Below are positions 13,302 through 25,486 of a stretch of DNA of 64,000 nt, in pieces. The number at the start of each line of letters is the position of its first letter. Positions within the stretch are counted from its first letter, which is position 1. A model generated the notes under the pieces. The model did no database searches. It had not been told where the DNA came from and saw nothing but the letters and a program-made list of their open reading frames with translations. Origin of the DNA: Tribonema minus (Eukaryota; Sar; Xanthophyceae; Tribonematales; Tribonemataceae); contig JAFCMP010000122.1 of the NCBI GenBank assembly GCA_017506865.1, positions 62,001 to 126,000 of the forward strand. The letters are read 5' to 3'. The position numbers and the translations under genes were made by a program.

Positions 13302-16300
13302 ATGACTGCTGTGGAGGCCTCAACTTCCGACACAGCTGGAGGTTCTTGGGATGCGCTTTTGAGAGAGGTGAGTCTAATTCAGTGGATATAACACGATGGT
13401 TTTAGGGCCCAACATTGATGCTTGCCTAACAAAAGTTACACACGTGTCGAAATTTTGTGCTTGACTTGATGTAGACTGTCTAGTGCACGAGTTGCTGTCA
13501 GCTTTCAGCTGCTCCTCAGAAATGGACAAGTGAAACCCATGAAAAGTTTGTTTCAAGGCAGCGCAGTTGGGTGCAATGATCCGTCGGTATGTTGCAACCC
13601 CAGCGGTGGGGTGCCTTGTTCACATCGATTCGAACAGCTGGCCCGTCGTTGTACGCCTCACCGTTTGTAAGCCCCTTGCTGCAACGAAGACTGCCGGCGT
13701 GGCAACAAGCAGGAAGTTAGCTCTTCCATGCATCCCTTGAGTGTGCGGATGGGACACGCGGCAAGTGAAACTCTGCAACATGTGTTATCCACCGCTTTCA
13801 ACTGCTGAACCCCGGCTCTGCCAACTTGGTCAGGCGGCGACAGCAGAGCGGCCGCCGGACAGCGTCATTATATGCGTGGGCCCACGTGGCAGCGGAAAAA
13901 CAGCGCTGGTGGAGCGGCTCACGGGCGCAGCGCCGCGGAAGCAGGACGCCACAGGCGAAGAGCCGCCACCTGAGTGAGTGCGCCTCCGGTGTCTCTCTAG
14001 GTGCTGCATGTGACGCGTGACGAGACTTTGCGTAGCCGCATTTGCTCAGGCAATGGAGCAGTAGCGCTAATCTTAGCCCGCTGACCCAGAGGCGCGGAAT
14101 CTCGCAAGCGAGCTGCGCGGGCACAGCAGCAGCGCCACTGGTGCGTGTCGTGCATGCGTCCCCAGGAGGTGGCGCCTCCTGTGACAGAGTCTGCAGAAGC
14201 GGCGATGAGCTGAGGCAGCAGCCGTAGAGACCTCTGGTGACGTAGGCTGCAGGCGCGGCGGCGCCTTTGAAGCGTGCTGATGGCGGCGCTCAGCACGACC
14301 TGGAGAGTCACATGCCACTCTTTTTTTGGCGGAACTAGCTCGGGCAGCACTGCTTCGCGACACCTCACTCCATCCCGTAGCTTGCATGACGCAGATGTCA
14401 TCATCAACGCACTGCGGAGGCATGGCTCTGGCACTGCAGGCTGACGCGGGGGGGCGGCAGAACCGTAATGCCGCTGGTAGAAAGACCAGAGAACAGACAC
14501 GCAGTGAGGTTTTGCCTTTCATGTGATCACTGGCGGGCCATCCCCGATCAACAAGGTTTGAGGTTCAAGATTGGAGTTTGAGGCCGTGGCTGGCATGAAC
14601 AGAGTGCCGTGGGTGCAGGGCACATTTGTAGCTGGTTCGCTCGCTCACACAAGTGTGATGCCATGCTGGCTGAGTGATCTCATGCAATGCTGATTGATAT
14701 CCGCCACCGGCCAACATCATGCGACAGATGCAGGTACGCTCGCTGCGCTGTATGAGTGCTGCCCCCCTGCGCGTGCAGCCGCCCCTGTTGACGGATGCCT
14801 GTGCAGGCCTCTGCCCTTGATGACTTCATCTCGTTTTTGTCGTGTCTTAAGTAATGTACCACAGGTGCACACGCCACTTTGCCTTCCATAGCTGTCGTCT
14901 CAAGCAATGTTCCCATCTGTGCACACGCGCCGCCCGCACAGCTTCCACCCGGTGCTGGCGTATGACTATTTCGAGGCGCGGGATGCCGCGGCGCAGTCGT
15001 CGTCTGGCTCCGCGTTCAGCGACAGCCCGCCGCGCGTGAGCGTGTGGAGCTGCAGCGACGCGGTGAGCTGAGCGCTGATGTGTGCTTCGCGTCTCGCTAC
15101 TTCAAGTTCAAGTCTGGCATAAACTGTGAAGTGCATAAAACTCAAAGTGCAAGACTACTCCTCCGCCACAAGCTTACATGCAGTGTATGGTAGCTGAATG
15201 CGGAATTACGATGTGACATGTATGCTTTTGACCAAGGCATGGATGTTTTTGCTGAAAAAAAGTCTACATATCACCTGTATTTGTGGCATGCAGCGCACTT
15301 CAACTGACACTCCAAGCAGTGCCGATCGTTCTCTCTTTGTGTGCCGTTGTTTTCAGCGACTGCTCGCCAGTTGACTCAGGGCATTCGATCCACGCTCAAC
15401 GCGCGTGCCGTTGCCTGTACAGCACTGCCTTTCTGAGCACTGTCAAGTGCTGCCTTTATGAGCACTGTCACACTGCTTTCCGCCAACACACCTGTCGGGC
15501 ATTGGCTTGCAGCACCAGCGAGCGCTGCTGCCCCACCAGCACTGGCGCTCACAACACTCGCACAACCTCACACGAGACGGCGCCACCCGCCCCTGACAAA
15601 CGCACCGCTCTCCTCTCTGCGCGCGCGCCGCAACCCAAACGCAGCGCTTCGTGGACATCCTGACGGCCGTCACGGCGTCTACACAACACGCGCCGCCGCC
15701 ACCAGCAGCAGCAGGCGTCGCCGCGCCAGCGCTTGCGCTCGTCGCCGTCGATCTGACGCGGCCGTGGGAGGCGGTGCCTGCGGCGGAGGCGTGGCTCGCG
15801 GCGCTGGAGGGCGTGCGCGGCGACGCGAGGGCGGTGGTGGTGGGATGCAAGCTGGACGCGGCCGGCGGCGCGGAGGTGCGACAAGGCGCCGCGCGCTGCG
15901 CTGCAGTGCGTAGTAGCGTTTGCGGGTGGTGGTGTCATGTTCGTTTTGGCATCTCGATGCGCTACGATGCGTAGTAGCGTTTGTGGGTGGTGGTTTCGTG
16001 AGCGCAGCGGCGCGGATGTGCGTTCTGGGACCGCACTGTGTTCTGGCGCCCCGCTGCGATATGATGCGCGCAGCGTTTGTGGGTGGTGATGTCATGAGGG
16101 ATGCGGTCCGGAGGTGCGATCTGGCACTGCGCGCTGCGCTGCGCTGCAATGTGTAGCGGTTGTGGATGATGATTATATCATGTACATTTTGGCGCTGCGC
16201 TGCGCTGCGCATCGGGTGCTCTGATGCGGCGGCAGAAGAAGCAGAAGAAGCAGCACCGGCAGCACATGACACACACTGCAACAGTTGAAGTGTCAATGGC

Positions 16301-19300
16301 AGCGCTCAGCACTCACAATGAAACGCTATGTCGACTGCAGCTCAATTTAAAAATGAAACATTCAACGCAGTGCACGCACGGCGGCACTCGCGAGAGAGCC
16401 TCAGCTCGAAAGCGGTGCAATGCGCACATGCTGCTGGATGCTGTTGACGCCGCACAAAGCGCGCTCGCAATCCTGCGGCAGCACAATGACGGGGGCACCG
16501 ACGCGCAACGCCGTGCGAGCGCTGCTGCGCAGCGGCGGCTGTGTCTGGCTTGCTGCCAGCGCGAGCACTGTGGCAGGCGACCATTGCCCCGGTTGCTCTG
16601 TCAATGGTGACAATCAGCACAGACGTGTTCACCCGGTTCTCGTGGCGCGGACTTGCTGTGATTCCCAGCCGTGTGCATCACTGTCGGCCTGACTCTACGC
16701 GTCTTGAAGCCGGCAGCGTAAGGCGGCGGCAGTCGCCGCGACGCCTCCCTGCCGCCCGGCACACCCTCAAATGCGAACGCCGCACGCGCAACTGGCTCTG
16801 AAATGTCAATGCTTTGCACGTCCATGCACGTCTTGTCAACCGGCCTTTGTTTCTCAGCGTGAAAGTGGCGGCGGCATGGAGCGGCAGCGCCGCGAGCTGT
16901 TTGTGCAGCGGCGGCTGCGGCGGCTGTGCCTGGAGCGCGGGGCGGCGCTGGTGTACGCGAGCGCGCGCACGGGCGACAACTGCGCGGCGCTGCAGGTGCG
17001 CTTTTTTGCGCTCTTTGAACGCGTAACTTCAACAATGCCATTGGTTGGGTGCTAGTGAGAGTGTCAAGTAATTGGAAGTGGGGGCATACCCTGGGCTCGT
17101 CGCAGCAGCGGGTCGCAGCCTCCTGAGCTGTTGTTGGCTTCCCCCACGTCTTCCACCATCTTCAACTTCAACTAGTATCATATCACCGTCTTCAACTACA
17201 AATCGTTCTTTTCCTGCGGTGATCTGATGACGACCTCACCGATGTGGTCTTGGCCGAGTCGCTCATGCATTGACGGGGATTTGTGCAGCGCACACCGCTG
17301 ATTTTGACATGTGACCACCGCAATCGGCGACCTCAATCACGCGAACCCACCAACAGCTTGTGCGTTCAAGTTATTGTGAGCTTGTGTGTTCCAGTTATTG
17401 ACAGGCGCTGATCTTACGACGACATGCCTTGTGGGTGTCTCAGTGCTTATGCGAGCAATGCGCATTGCTGATGCTGACGCCTAACTACCGCACATGGCAG
17501 CCCTAATGATGGAACTAAAGCTTCAATGTCTGTGCCGCTTGTGCATTTGCAGAGGCTCGTCCTGCACCGACTGTACCCGAGCGCCTTCAGCTGCGCACCT
17601 GACGCACAGGTACGTACGAATGTGCGCTGCTGCGGTATGCATGCACTTGGTGCGTCACGCTGCGCTGGCACTGATGAGTTGTTGAAGGCAGTGCTGTGTC
17701 GCACCGGTGCAAAGAAGTCAGTGCGCACCACGGTGCTGTCAAACGGTGCTGCAAATCCTACATGCGGCAGATCTCGTTCACAGGACCACCGCATGCTGCA
17801 TGACATGCATAGTTGACTATTTGTCACATGCACCAGCGCGGCGGTCTCAGCTGTCATTTGTACAGCGCGGGTGCCGATGCTCAGATATACGAACGCCAAG
17901 CATCAGGACCAGTACACATGATAGTGCGCTTTGATGGTGTCCACAAAAGTCCAGCACGTCTTCGCATGTGTGCGCCGGGTGACGCCAGCATGCACGCACA
18001 ATGAGTGTAAGACATAGACATCACAGACATTCATCCAGCAACTTACCCCACATCCCCCCTGTGGTTGAACACGCATACCACCTTTTCAACCATGACAAAT
18101 CCTTCACAGTGTACTGAATGCAAACCTGTTGCTTGAATTGTGCCACTGAATACCTGTGAACTGCAAGTCTACTCATCTACTTAGCGCAACATCTGCTCAT
18201 GCATTGCAGGTCAGCGGCGCTGTATACATACCCTGGGGCTGGGACTCATTGGAGTTGGTGGATGCTCTGATGGGGGGCGGAGTAGCGGGCTGGTCAGATG
18301 ACTTGCCGTATGCAAAGGTGCTCCCCCCTCCACAGGGGGCCAGGGAGGGGGGGCGCGGAGCGCGGCAGCAGGAGCCCCTGGAAACGCTAGGTGAGTTTGG
18401 GGGATGTGAATCACTTTGACTTGGTCATGGGGACTTCACTGTGAAGAAGTGATTTTGTGAAGGGTCTTTTGGGGTCCACACAAGGGTTTTTTCTTTTTCA
18501 TGTGCTCATGCTTTCATGCCGGAGAAAACTGAGATTACTGATTAGGACAGAACAAAACAGACGCGTGTCTCTTGAAGTGTTTGTGGGTCTTACGAAAAGT
18601 TGTCTTCAAGATTAACTGCTCAGTAAGTCAACAATTGACAACGCTTAGCAGGAGGTATCCCGGTTGGGTGTGTGTGTTGTTCTACCTTTATCGATATAAA
18701 CGGCTCGACGTGGCACGCAGAGAGTGGCCACAATTTGTTGTTTAGCTGTCCCTGCTGCTGGGGCTTACCTGTGGTGGGCGGCCAGCTGGTGGACAGCGAC
18801 AGCCATGTCTGTATGGTCGACAATCGTCGATTCACTGTGTACTGATGTGCGTGCACTGTGTACATGCCTACCCGCTTACTGCATGCAGCACACTCTGTCA
18901 CTGCCTTCTGGCCATTCTCTCCGTAGTGCACACAAGACACCTCGTTTGCCTCCCCTCCCTAAGCTTCTGCGCGACAACACCTGCCACGATTTCTGATCCA
19001 CAGTAGTCATCAACACAACCCTCGCGCTCTGCTCCGTTCCATGCGCAGAGCCGGAATCGGAGTGGCTCGCAGAGCTCAGCAAGCTCGCGCCGCCGCCCGC
19101 AGCCGCCGCCGCCGCCGCGGCGCCGCCAGCGCTCTCCCCTCAGGCGCGGCCCTCCGTCCTCGGCGCGAGCACTGCCACAGCAGCAGCAGCAGCAGCGGCG
19201 GCGGCGCACACGGTGCGGCAATCGGTCAACCTGGGGGCGCCAGCGGCGGCGGCGGCAGCAGCAGCAGCGGCGGGACCACAAGCACGTCCGTCAGTGTCGG

Positions 19301-19440
19301 TGGGCGCCGGTGCTGCCGCCGCTGCTGCTGCGGCGCGGCCGTTGAGCGCTGCTGCCGGCGGCGCCGCGGACCCCGAGAAGCTGACCAGCTTCTGGACCTC
19401 GCTGCTTGGCGGCAGCGCGCCGGTGCCGCCAAAAAAGTAA
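13302..19440 (+). CDS. cytoplasmic dynein 1 light intermediate chain
   Basis: Eight exons with agreeing phases: 13302-13367, 13834-13973, 14942-15062, 15645-15875, 16858-16995, 17553-17609, 18210-18390 and 19049-19440, giving 441 residues. Landmarks in order: 'WDALLREV' at the N-terminus; P-loop 'GPRGSGKT' (residues 38-45); 'VDLTRPWE' and 'VVGCKLD' as in the Ras-like domain; 'RLRRLCLERGAALVY'; 'YIPWGWDSLELV', the family's IPxGWDS motif; and a C-terminal 'FWTSLLGG' helix matching the animal FFNSLL segment used for adaptor binding. The chain tethers the dynein-1 motor to cargo adaptors. The C-terminal half carries poly-Ala runs, and exon 7 ends in a Gly-rich stretch. Length is slightly below the usual 450-520. 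The exon 4 donor (GTGCGA) is weak and lies at the head of an intronic repeat array. Confidence 0.9.
15868..16205 (+). repeat. degenerate tandem array at the dynein exon 4 / intron 4 junction
   Basis: Units of roughly 75-90 bp begin at the exon 4 donor and run into intron 4. Each has a GCGGAGGTGCGA-like start (15871, and diverged copies near 16010 and 16110), a GCGCTGCGCTG run and a 'GTAGCGTTTGTGGGTGGTG' core (near 15912, 15973, 16072 and a weaker copy near 16155). The copy carrying the true exon end is the first; the others look like ghosts of the junction. Confidence 0.6.
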
Positions 19441-20769
19441 TGAATGGTGACTGTACATGAGCATGTTTTTGGTTGTTGTGGTATGCTGGTGTGCCATTTT
19501 TGCTGTGACAGTGTTTTCTACTGGCAATCGTTTGGCTTTGTTGAATGCCAGGTGTTGAAACACATTATTCAAGGCGGAAGTTTGTGTTTGATCCCCAACA
19601 AGCAGCACTGCAGTGCATGCCACTTCCGCCGTTGCAGTGTTGCCAGTCTCACTGCTGTCGACTGATTGGCCATCTCTTCTGGTCATTCGATGCATGAGGC
19701 ATCAAAGTAAGTTGCCACGCTTCAGGCTGTGTGTTCAAATGTCAAACTTTGCGGGATGGTGGGCGGAATCGCGCTGACAAACTTTGCGGCATGGCAGGCG
19801 GAATTGCGTTGACGCGAGCAACACAATGCGCGCATTTGACAACTTTGCTCTAGACTGAGGACAACCAAGTCCGTGGTCAAGTACTTCTAACTGCCAATGG
19901 TGCCGGTTTAGAAAACATTGTATCCAGCTTGCCCGGTTGTGTTGCTGGCTAGTGACCGTTGCGCATCACTTCAAACAGGCAACACTGTAGCGAGGTGGTG
20001 CACACGTACCTCAACATGCACCATCGAGAAGTACCGGCCAGCCAGTATATTCGCTGCAGTCAAAAGTACTTCTTGTGTAAAAAGAAGGCGGTTGCCTCAC
20101 TCAGCACACGCAGTACATGCAAGGCGCAGAACACATGTCAATGGCTACTGGCTGCGGGCAAAACAAAGGTCACCGCTAGAAAAAAATGACACAAACACAC
20201 CGCCTTGCTTGTTGCACATGAGCAGCATGCCATTTAGCACTCACAACGGGGAGCCAGCCCTGCGTACATGCATGCCTCAGCAGCTAGCTGTTTGCGACAG
20301 TGTCTACGAGCTTGAACACTGCCGCAACTATGTACATGTGCCACAACCAGCACAAATGTGATCTACCAGTGCGTGCCAGGGTCATACAACGTGTTGCCGT
20401 GCATGCTGTTGCAATCCGTGCTTTAGGAAGCTGCCCTGCTGTTGCTAGCAAAAGTCTCCTGTCCTTTGCAGCAAATGCACTCCAGCAAAGGTCGACGCCG
20501 ACTACATGCTATATTGACATCTCAGTTTGGTCGAGCCTTATGAACCATTTCCCTGAATTCGCAAGCTCCATGCAGACAGTCGCACACTAAGGCAAGCGAC
20601 GTCGAAGTTTCTCAGGAGCGAGGGTGGTATCAAGAGATACCAGTGTGTGTGTGGTGCGAGCCTGAAGATTGCGCGTGCGCGGACGCGTTGAGCCACATGC
20701 GTGAGCCGCCCCCAACGCCCGCCATCGCTCCCGCCTCGCTGCTTTCCGCCGGCGGCGCGCGCGTCGCGT
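19441..20769. other. intergenic region between dynein gene and H2B
   Basis: 1.3 kb between the 3' ends of two convergent genes. No gene supported. A repeated 'GACAAACTTTGCGGGATGG'-like phrase occurs twice near 19740-19800. Confidence 0.45.
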
Positions 20770-21126
20770 TTAAGCAGAGGAGGTGAACTTCGTAACTGCC
20801 TTGGTGCCCTCGGAGACGGCGTGCTTGGCGAGCTCTCCGGGCAGCATGAGGCGCACCGCGGTCTGGATCTCGCGCGAGGACAGGGTGGACTTCTTGTTGT
20901 AGCGCGTGAGCTTGCCCGCCTCGGAGGCGATGCGCTCGAAGACGTCGTTGATGAACGAGTTCATGATGGACATGCCGCGCTTGCTGATGCCAGTGTCGGG
21001 GTGCACCTGCTTGAGCACCTTGTAGATGTAGGAGCCGTACGACTCGGTGCGCTTGGCCTTCTTCTTCTTGCCGTCCGCGGCCTTCTTGGGGGCCTTCGCC
21101 GCCTTCTTGCTGGGGATCTTAGCCAT
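20770..21126 (-). CDS. histone H2B
   Basis: Intronless, 118 residues, full length for the family. A Lys-rich N-terminal tail ('[19 protein letters not shown]') is followed by the histone fold: '[17 protein letters not shown]', '[15 protein letters not shown]', '[16 protein letters not shown]'. It ends in the canonical 'AVTKFTSSA', including the Lys at the usual ubiquitination position. Start is the ATG at 21126. It is divergent to H2A with 488 bp between start codons, the typical arrangement for a co-regulated H2A-H2B pair. I see no clear histone 3' stem-loop after the stop. Confidence 0.97.
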   Translation of the reverse strand: MAKIPSKKAAKAPKKAADGKKKKAKRTESYGSYIYKVLKQVHPDTGISKRGMSIMNSFINDVFERIASEAGKLTRYNKKSTLSSREIQTAVRLMLPGELAKHAVSEGTKAVTKFTSSA

Positions 21127-21614
21127 CTGCGGTGCAGCGAGTCAGCGTGAGGAGAGAGATTTTTAGAGGTGTTTGAACGCGATGGCAGTTAGTCGAACAA
21201 GAAAAGTAGGGTTTGGAGCTTGTGGGCAAGCGAGCAGCAGCGGAACATATCTCAACGCATGTGAAACACCGCTGGCAGCAGGAGCACCGCTGCCAGCAGA
21301 GGCTGGTGCAGCTGCGCAATGCACTCAGGGGACTCCAGCTGAAACTGCCAAATCGCATTGCAGCAGCCCCAGCTAGCGGTTGCAGCAGCAGTACACGCGG
21401 GTAGCTCGCCAGCTGTAAGCTTACCTTGAGAGGTTGGTTGGTGGAGTGGAGCGTGTGTGTGTTTGTCAAACGCTTGCCCAAGACCCAAGTATTGTATTCT
21501 CAGCACCGACCCAATCATATTGTCGATGAAGTTTGCTCATCTTCATTTAGCGGAAGAGTCACGTGCCGGGACTGAAACCAAGTGAAAAAGCTGAAGCAAG
21601 ACAAACAGACGACA
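21127..21614. promoter_or_regulatory. divergent promoter, H2B / H2A
   Basis: 488 bp between the two start codons. It holds a CCAAT box at 21511-21515, about 100 bp before the H2A ATG, and a CACGTG palindrome at 21560-21565. No E2F-type site or TATA box was seen. Confidence 0.55.
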
Positions 21615-23382
21615 ATGGCTGGCAAAGGAAAGGGCGGCCGTGGTGCGGAGGGCAAGAAAATCACCTCTCAATCTGCCAAGGGTGAGTTGTCGTCAGGTTG
21701 ACAAAGCCTGGTCGTGTCAATCTTGCAGTGCATATTCCCGTCCACTTCAGCATCAGAAAGTTCATGGGTCGATGCTTCTGGATCATGAAGCTTTGAAGCG
21801 TCTCTGTCACAAAGACGCTGACGGTGTGCTCGCCATAGCAGTGGTCACTGAACCGAGTCCTTCAACAAGCGGTTGTGTGTGCCGGCCGGGGCGTCAACAC
21901 ATATGGCCAAAACGGAGTGGGTGCTTAAGCCTATAGCTTGTTGTCGAACAAGATTCGCTGCATCAGTACATATACTGTTTGTTCAGTACTTCAGGGATGG
22001 GTTAATCACCTTCACCAGCAGCTTTCTACACAGACTACAAGTGAAAATGTAATGCTCAGGAGCCGCTGGACGAGCGACCAGATGCGACTTCCTCCCATCG
22101 CTTTACAAGCTTTCAAGGCAGCATGTGCCAAGACCGTGCAACCTACACAATATGCCTGCCTCACTAGATGGCAGTAGGAGTCAGCCACATGTGGCAAGTG
22201 ACTTGTTGCTAGTGGTGCAACGACCTCTGCCATACATGTTCAAAACGTCCAACCCCTCCAACAAAGGTAGCAAAGCGCACGATTACCCGTGTGCAGGATT
22301 GCCTCTCGCGTCCCCCAAGGCACATGCATATGCTTGTGTTCAAGCGCCAAAGCTCCGTGCCTCCGGGCACTGCATCGTATGCTCCTCTGCACCTGCCGAT
22401 GACGATGAAATAAACCTCCACAAAAACTTGCCAGCAGCGCTGAGTTTGCAAGCTTCTCGCGAGCATGCGTGTAGTCGGCCATGCTGCACATGCTGGCGCA
22501 GTACACACAGAGCGCTTGTTTGCATGCACGCACCATCGCACACTTTCGGCGCATGACATCAGAAGCGTGCATTCAACTCGCAGCGCTGACTGCAGGCGGG
22601 GAACAGGCGCTGCTGACTCATGTCCAACAGCTAATTTGCTGAACTATAGCAATATTTGCGGTCAATAACCTAGGACCGCTCACGGCGCAGCACTCACATT
22701 TACCATCATGCGTGACGCCGCGCGCACGCAGCGGGCCTGCAGTTCCCCGTCGCGCGCATGGGCCGCTACCTCAAGCAGGGGCGTTACGCGGATCGCGTGG
22801 GTGCGGGCGCGCCCGTCTACCTCGCGGCAGTGCTCGAGTACCTGTGCGCGGAGATCCTGGAGCTCGCCGGCAACGCCGCGCGCGACAACAAGAAGTCGCG
22901 CATCGTGCCTCGCCACATCCAGCTCGCGGTGAGTGCCGCTGCTGCTGCTGCTGCTGCTCCATAATCACTGCTTTGTGCTTTGAATTTGTTTGGAGGCGGA
23001 TACCTGAGTTCACCTGTCGCGTGCCCGAACGTCAGCCTTCAGTTCGCGGGGCACTGGCTCTTGGCTGCCCAGTACTGGGTCGCACACACCAAGATTTTGA
23101 ATATCTAAGGCTGATAATCAACAGGGTTGAATTTATCTACTTTTTGATGGGCTACTCCAGACAGGTCAATAATACTTCCCCTATCATGTGCACGCATGCA
23201 ACACCTGGGCGGTGGTGATGATATCACTGCGTTCGCGCCTGCTGCAGGTGCGCAATGACGAGGAGCTCAATCGGCTGCTGGGCAACGTGACCATCGCGTC
23301 CGGGGGCGTGCTGCCCAACATCCACGCCGTGCTGCTGCCCAAGAAGACCGCTGCCAAGGCCGCTGCTGGCGCCTCCAAGTGA
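21615..23382 (+). CDS. histone H2A
   Basis: Three exons with agreeing phases: 21615-21681, 22732-22928 and 23248-23382, giving 132 residues. Features: N-tail '[15 protein letters not shown]', the '[15 protein letters not shown]' start of the fold, '[24 protein letters not shown]' (acidic patch region), '[17 protein letters not shown]' and '[15 protein letters not shown]'. The C-terminus lacks an SQ motif, so this is canonical H2A rather than H2A.X. A replication-type histone with a 1.05-kb first intron is unusual for animals but occurs in algae and protists. It may be constitutively expressed and polyadenylated, which is inference. Confidence 0.95.
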
Positions 23383-25486
23383 TCGCTGGCGACTCCACAG
23401 GCGGCGCGTCAACTCTGCCACTGTGCGATAAGACTTGACGGTTCCGATGCATGTGAGAACTGATGATGCCACGAGCGGCGCGCCATATCTGGCGCACTGT
23501 GCGAGGAGACTCGACAGCAGCTGCGGTGCAAGCTCCGTGGCAGTGCGCAGCGGTGCGCCGCTCTGCACGTATTGCGCTGCTTCTGGCCGGCCGCTGGACT
23601 GCATGCGTACTGCCTGTGCACTTCAACTGTGTGTGATGAGCAGTACAGATTTTTGCAGTTGCTGCGTGAAGACACACACGCAGCAGTGCTCAATAACGGC
23701 ACCATCGTGTACGTCAACACACATCAAGAGGTTGTCATGCACATGCATGCAGGACAACAACGGAAGCATGCCCGCTGCTCCACGGAACACCGGTAGGTAT
23801 CCCTTCGGCCCGCATGCCAGGCTTACGCACGCATGTACGTGTGTCCATTAGCGCACCTGGGGTGTGTGCTGTGTGCGTATCGAAGCCTACTGGCACTGGA
23901 TAGCCTTGTGGCAAGCATATCAGCGGCCCTGTCAATCAAACGGTGGCACACACACACACACGCACACACGCAGTACCTCGGCATTGCTGGCAGCGTGCAA
24001 GCGTGCTGGCTGCGTGCAAGCGCACAGCACCAGCTGTCGCTGAAAGTGTGATCATAATAAATGTGACCTTTGTGTCAAGGGCCTTGATGAATTTGCATAT
24101 TTGCACTTGAAGTGTATTTCAAATGCCAGCTGTGCTCAGTGTGCGTTCGTCTGGCAGCACAAAGTCTGCCGGTGAACACGCTTTGCCGTGGTGCAGTGCA
24201 AGCAGCGTGCAGTACCGTGGTACACTAGTATTTGGGTTGCCTGTCAAGTGGTTTTGGCAGTAGAAGCAAGTCCCGCCCATACAAGAACCAACCTCTACGG
24301 TCTGATCTGCAATGCTACATGCTCTTGAATATTCATTAATGCACCACAAGATATGTGACAAATGTTCGTGCTGTCCTTTTCGATAGCAGAACACACCGAG
24401 CCATTTCTTTTTTGTGTACATTGGGCATACGATCAGCACAAGACATCATGCCATAACTCCGGAGGCTGCCATTGCGCCAAAGAAACAGCATGTCATCATT
24501 GAGCTGTCAGACACCCAGAGCTGCGCGCTGCCGATGATCTGCAGGAAACAAAGGTGTCGCTACATAGACGACTACGCGCACTATCGCGTTCCATCCCCAC
24601 CTGTCATCATCACATTCATTGTGACAAACACAATGGACCTGGAACCGATCACGACTGTGCACCACACGCTAACAACGCCTCTGCACGCGCAGGCCTTTCA
24701 ATGCCATTACACGCTGCTTACTTGCTGTGCGCGCGCTTACGCTCCAGCACAGCGTATACCCCGCAGAACAAAGGCATTGCCTCGCCCAGCCAGCACTCCG
24801 CCAAGCGCATATCCCGCAAACCATAATGCCAGGGCCACGTTGCAGCAGTGCCAGCGGTTGCAGCATGTCCTGGCGCCCTTCATCGCGCTGCATACCTTAA
24901 CATGAAGAAATTGTGCGAGCAGGGGTACCACGCGCCAGCGGTACTGCCTGCTGCACACGCAAAGTGCTGCCGCGCTGGGCGCAGAATGACGCACGTTGTT
25001 GTGGACACCGCGGTGGCTATGCTCATGCGGAGCACTGCAACAGTTGCCGCTGAGCGATGCCAGCTGCAGGCTGCTGCAATTGCTGCTTTCGTGGGGCCTG
25101 TGGAGTGGCGGCAGTTGTGGCGCGTTTCAAACGCCGCCGCCGCTGCTGCTGCTGCTGCTGCGATGATCACCGCCGCTGTCGTGGTGTGTGCCACTCGCTT
25201 GCGGGATTCTTTAAGCGGTGCCGACGGTGAAGATGACTGCGCTCACCAGCGCCATGTACACACTGGGCGCGTCCACAATCGTAACCGGCAAGTCCGCGAG
25301 TCGCTGATCGAGCGCGCGACGGCAAGCAGAGCTGCCGCTGCTGCTGCCGCCATGACCACCGCTGCGCCGGGCAGCGCAATGGCACACCCTTCTGAAACGT
25401 ACTGGCACGCAAGTGTCCTTGCTGCACGCTTGCACACCTCAGAGCCGCCGCGGCGCTGCATATCAATGGCACCGAGGCGCACGACG
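23383..25486. other. intergenic region between H2A and the coiled-coil gene
   Basis: Two genes converge here. No gene is supported. A (CA)n microsatellite lies at 23946-23970 and (GCN)n runs lie near 25138-25160. A 316-codon plus-strand ORF (24848-25798) overlaps the last exon of the coiled-coil gene and is Ala-rich; see rejected items. Confidence 0.45.
23946..23970. repeat. (CA)n microsatellite
   Basis: Interrupted CA dinucleotide run downstream of H2A. Confidence 0.8.
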
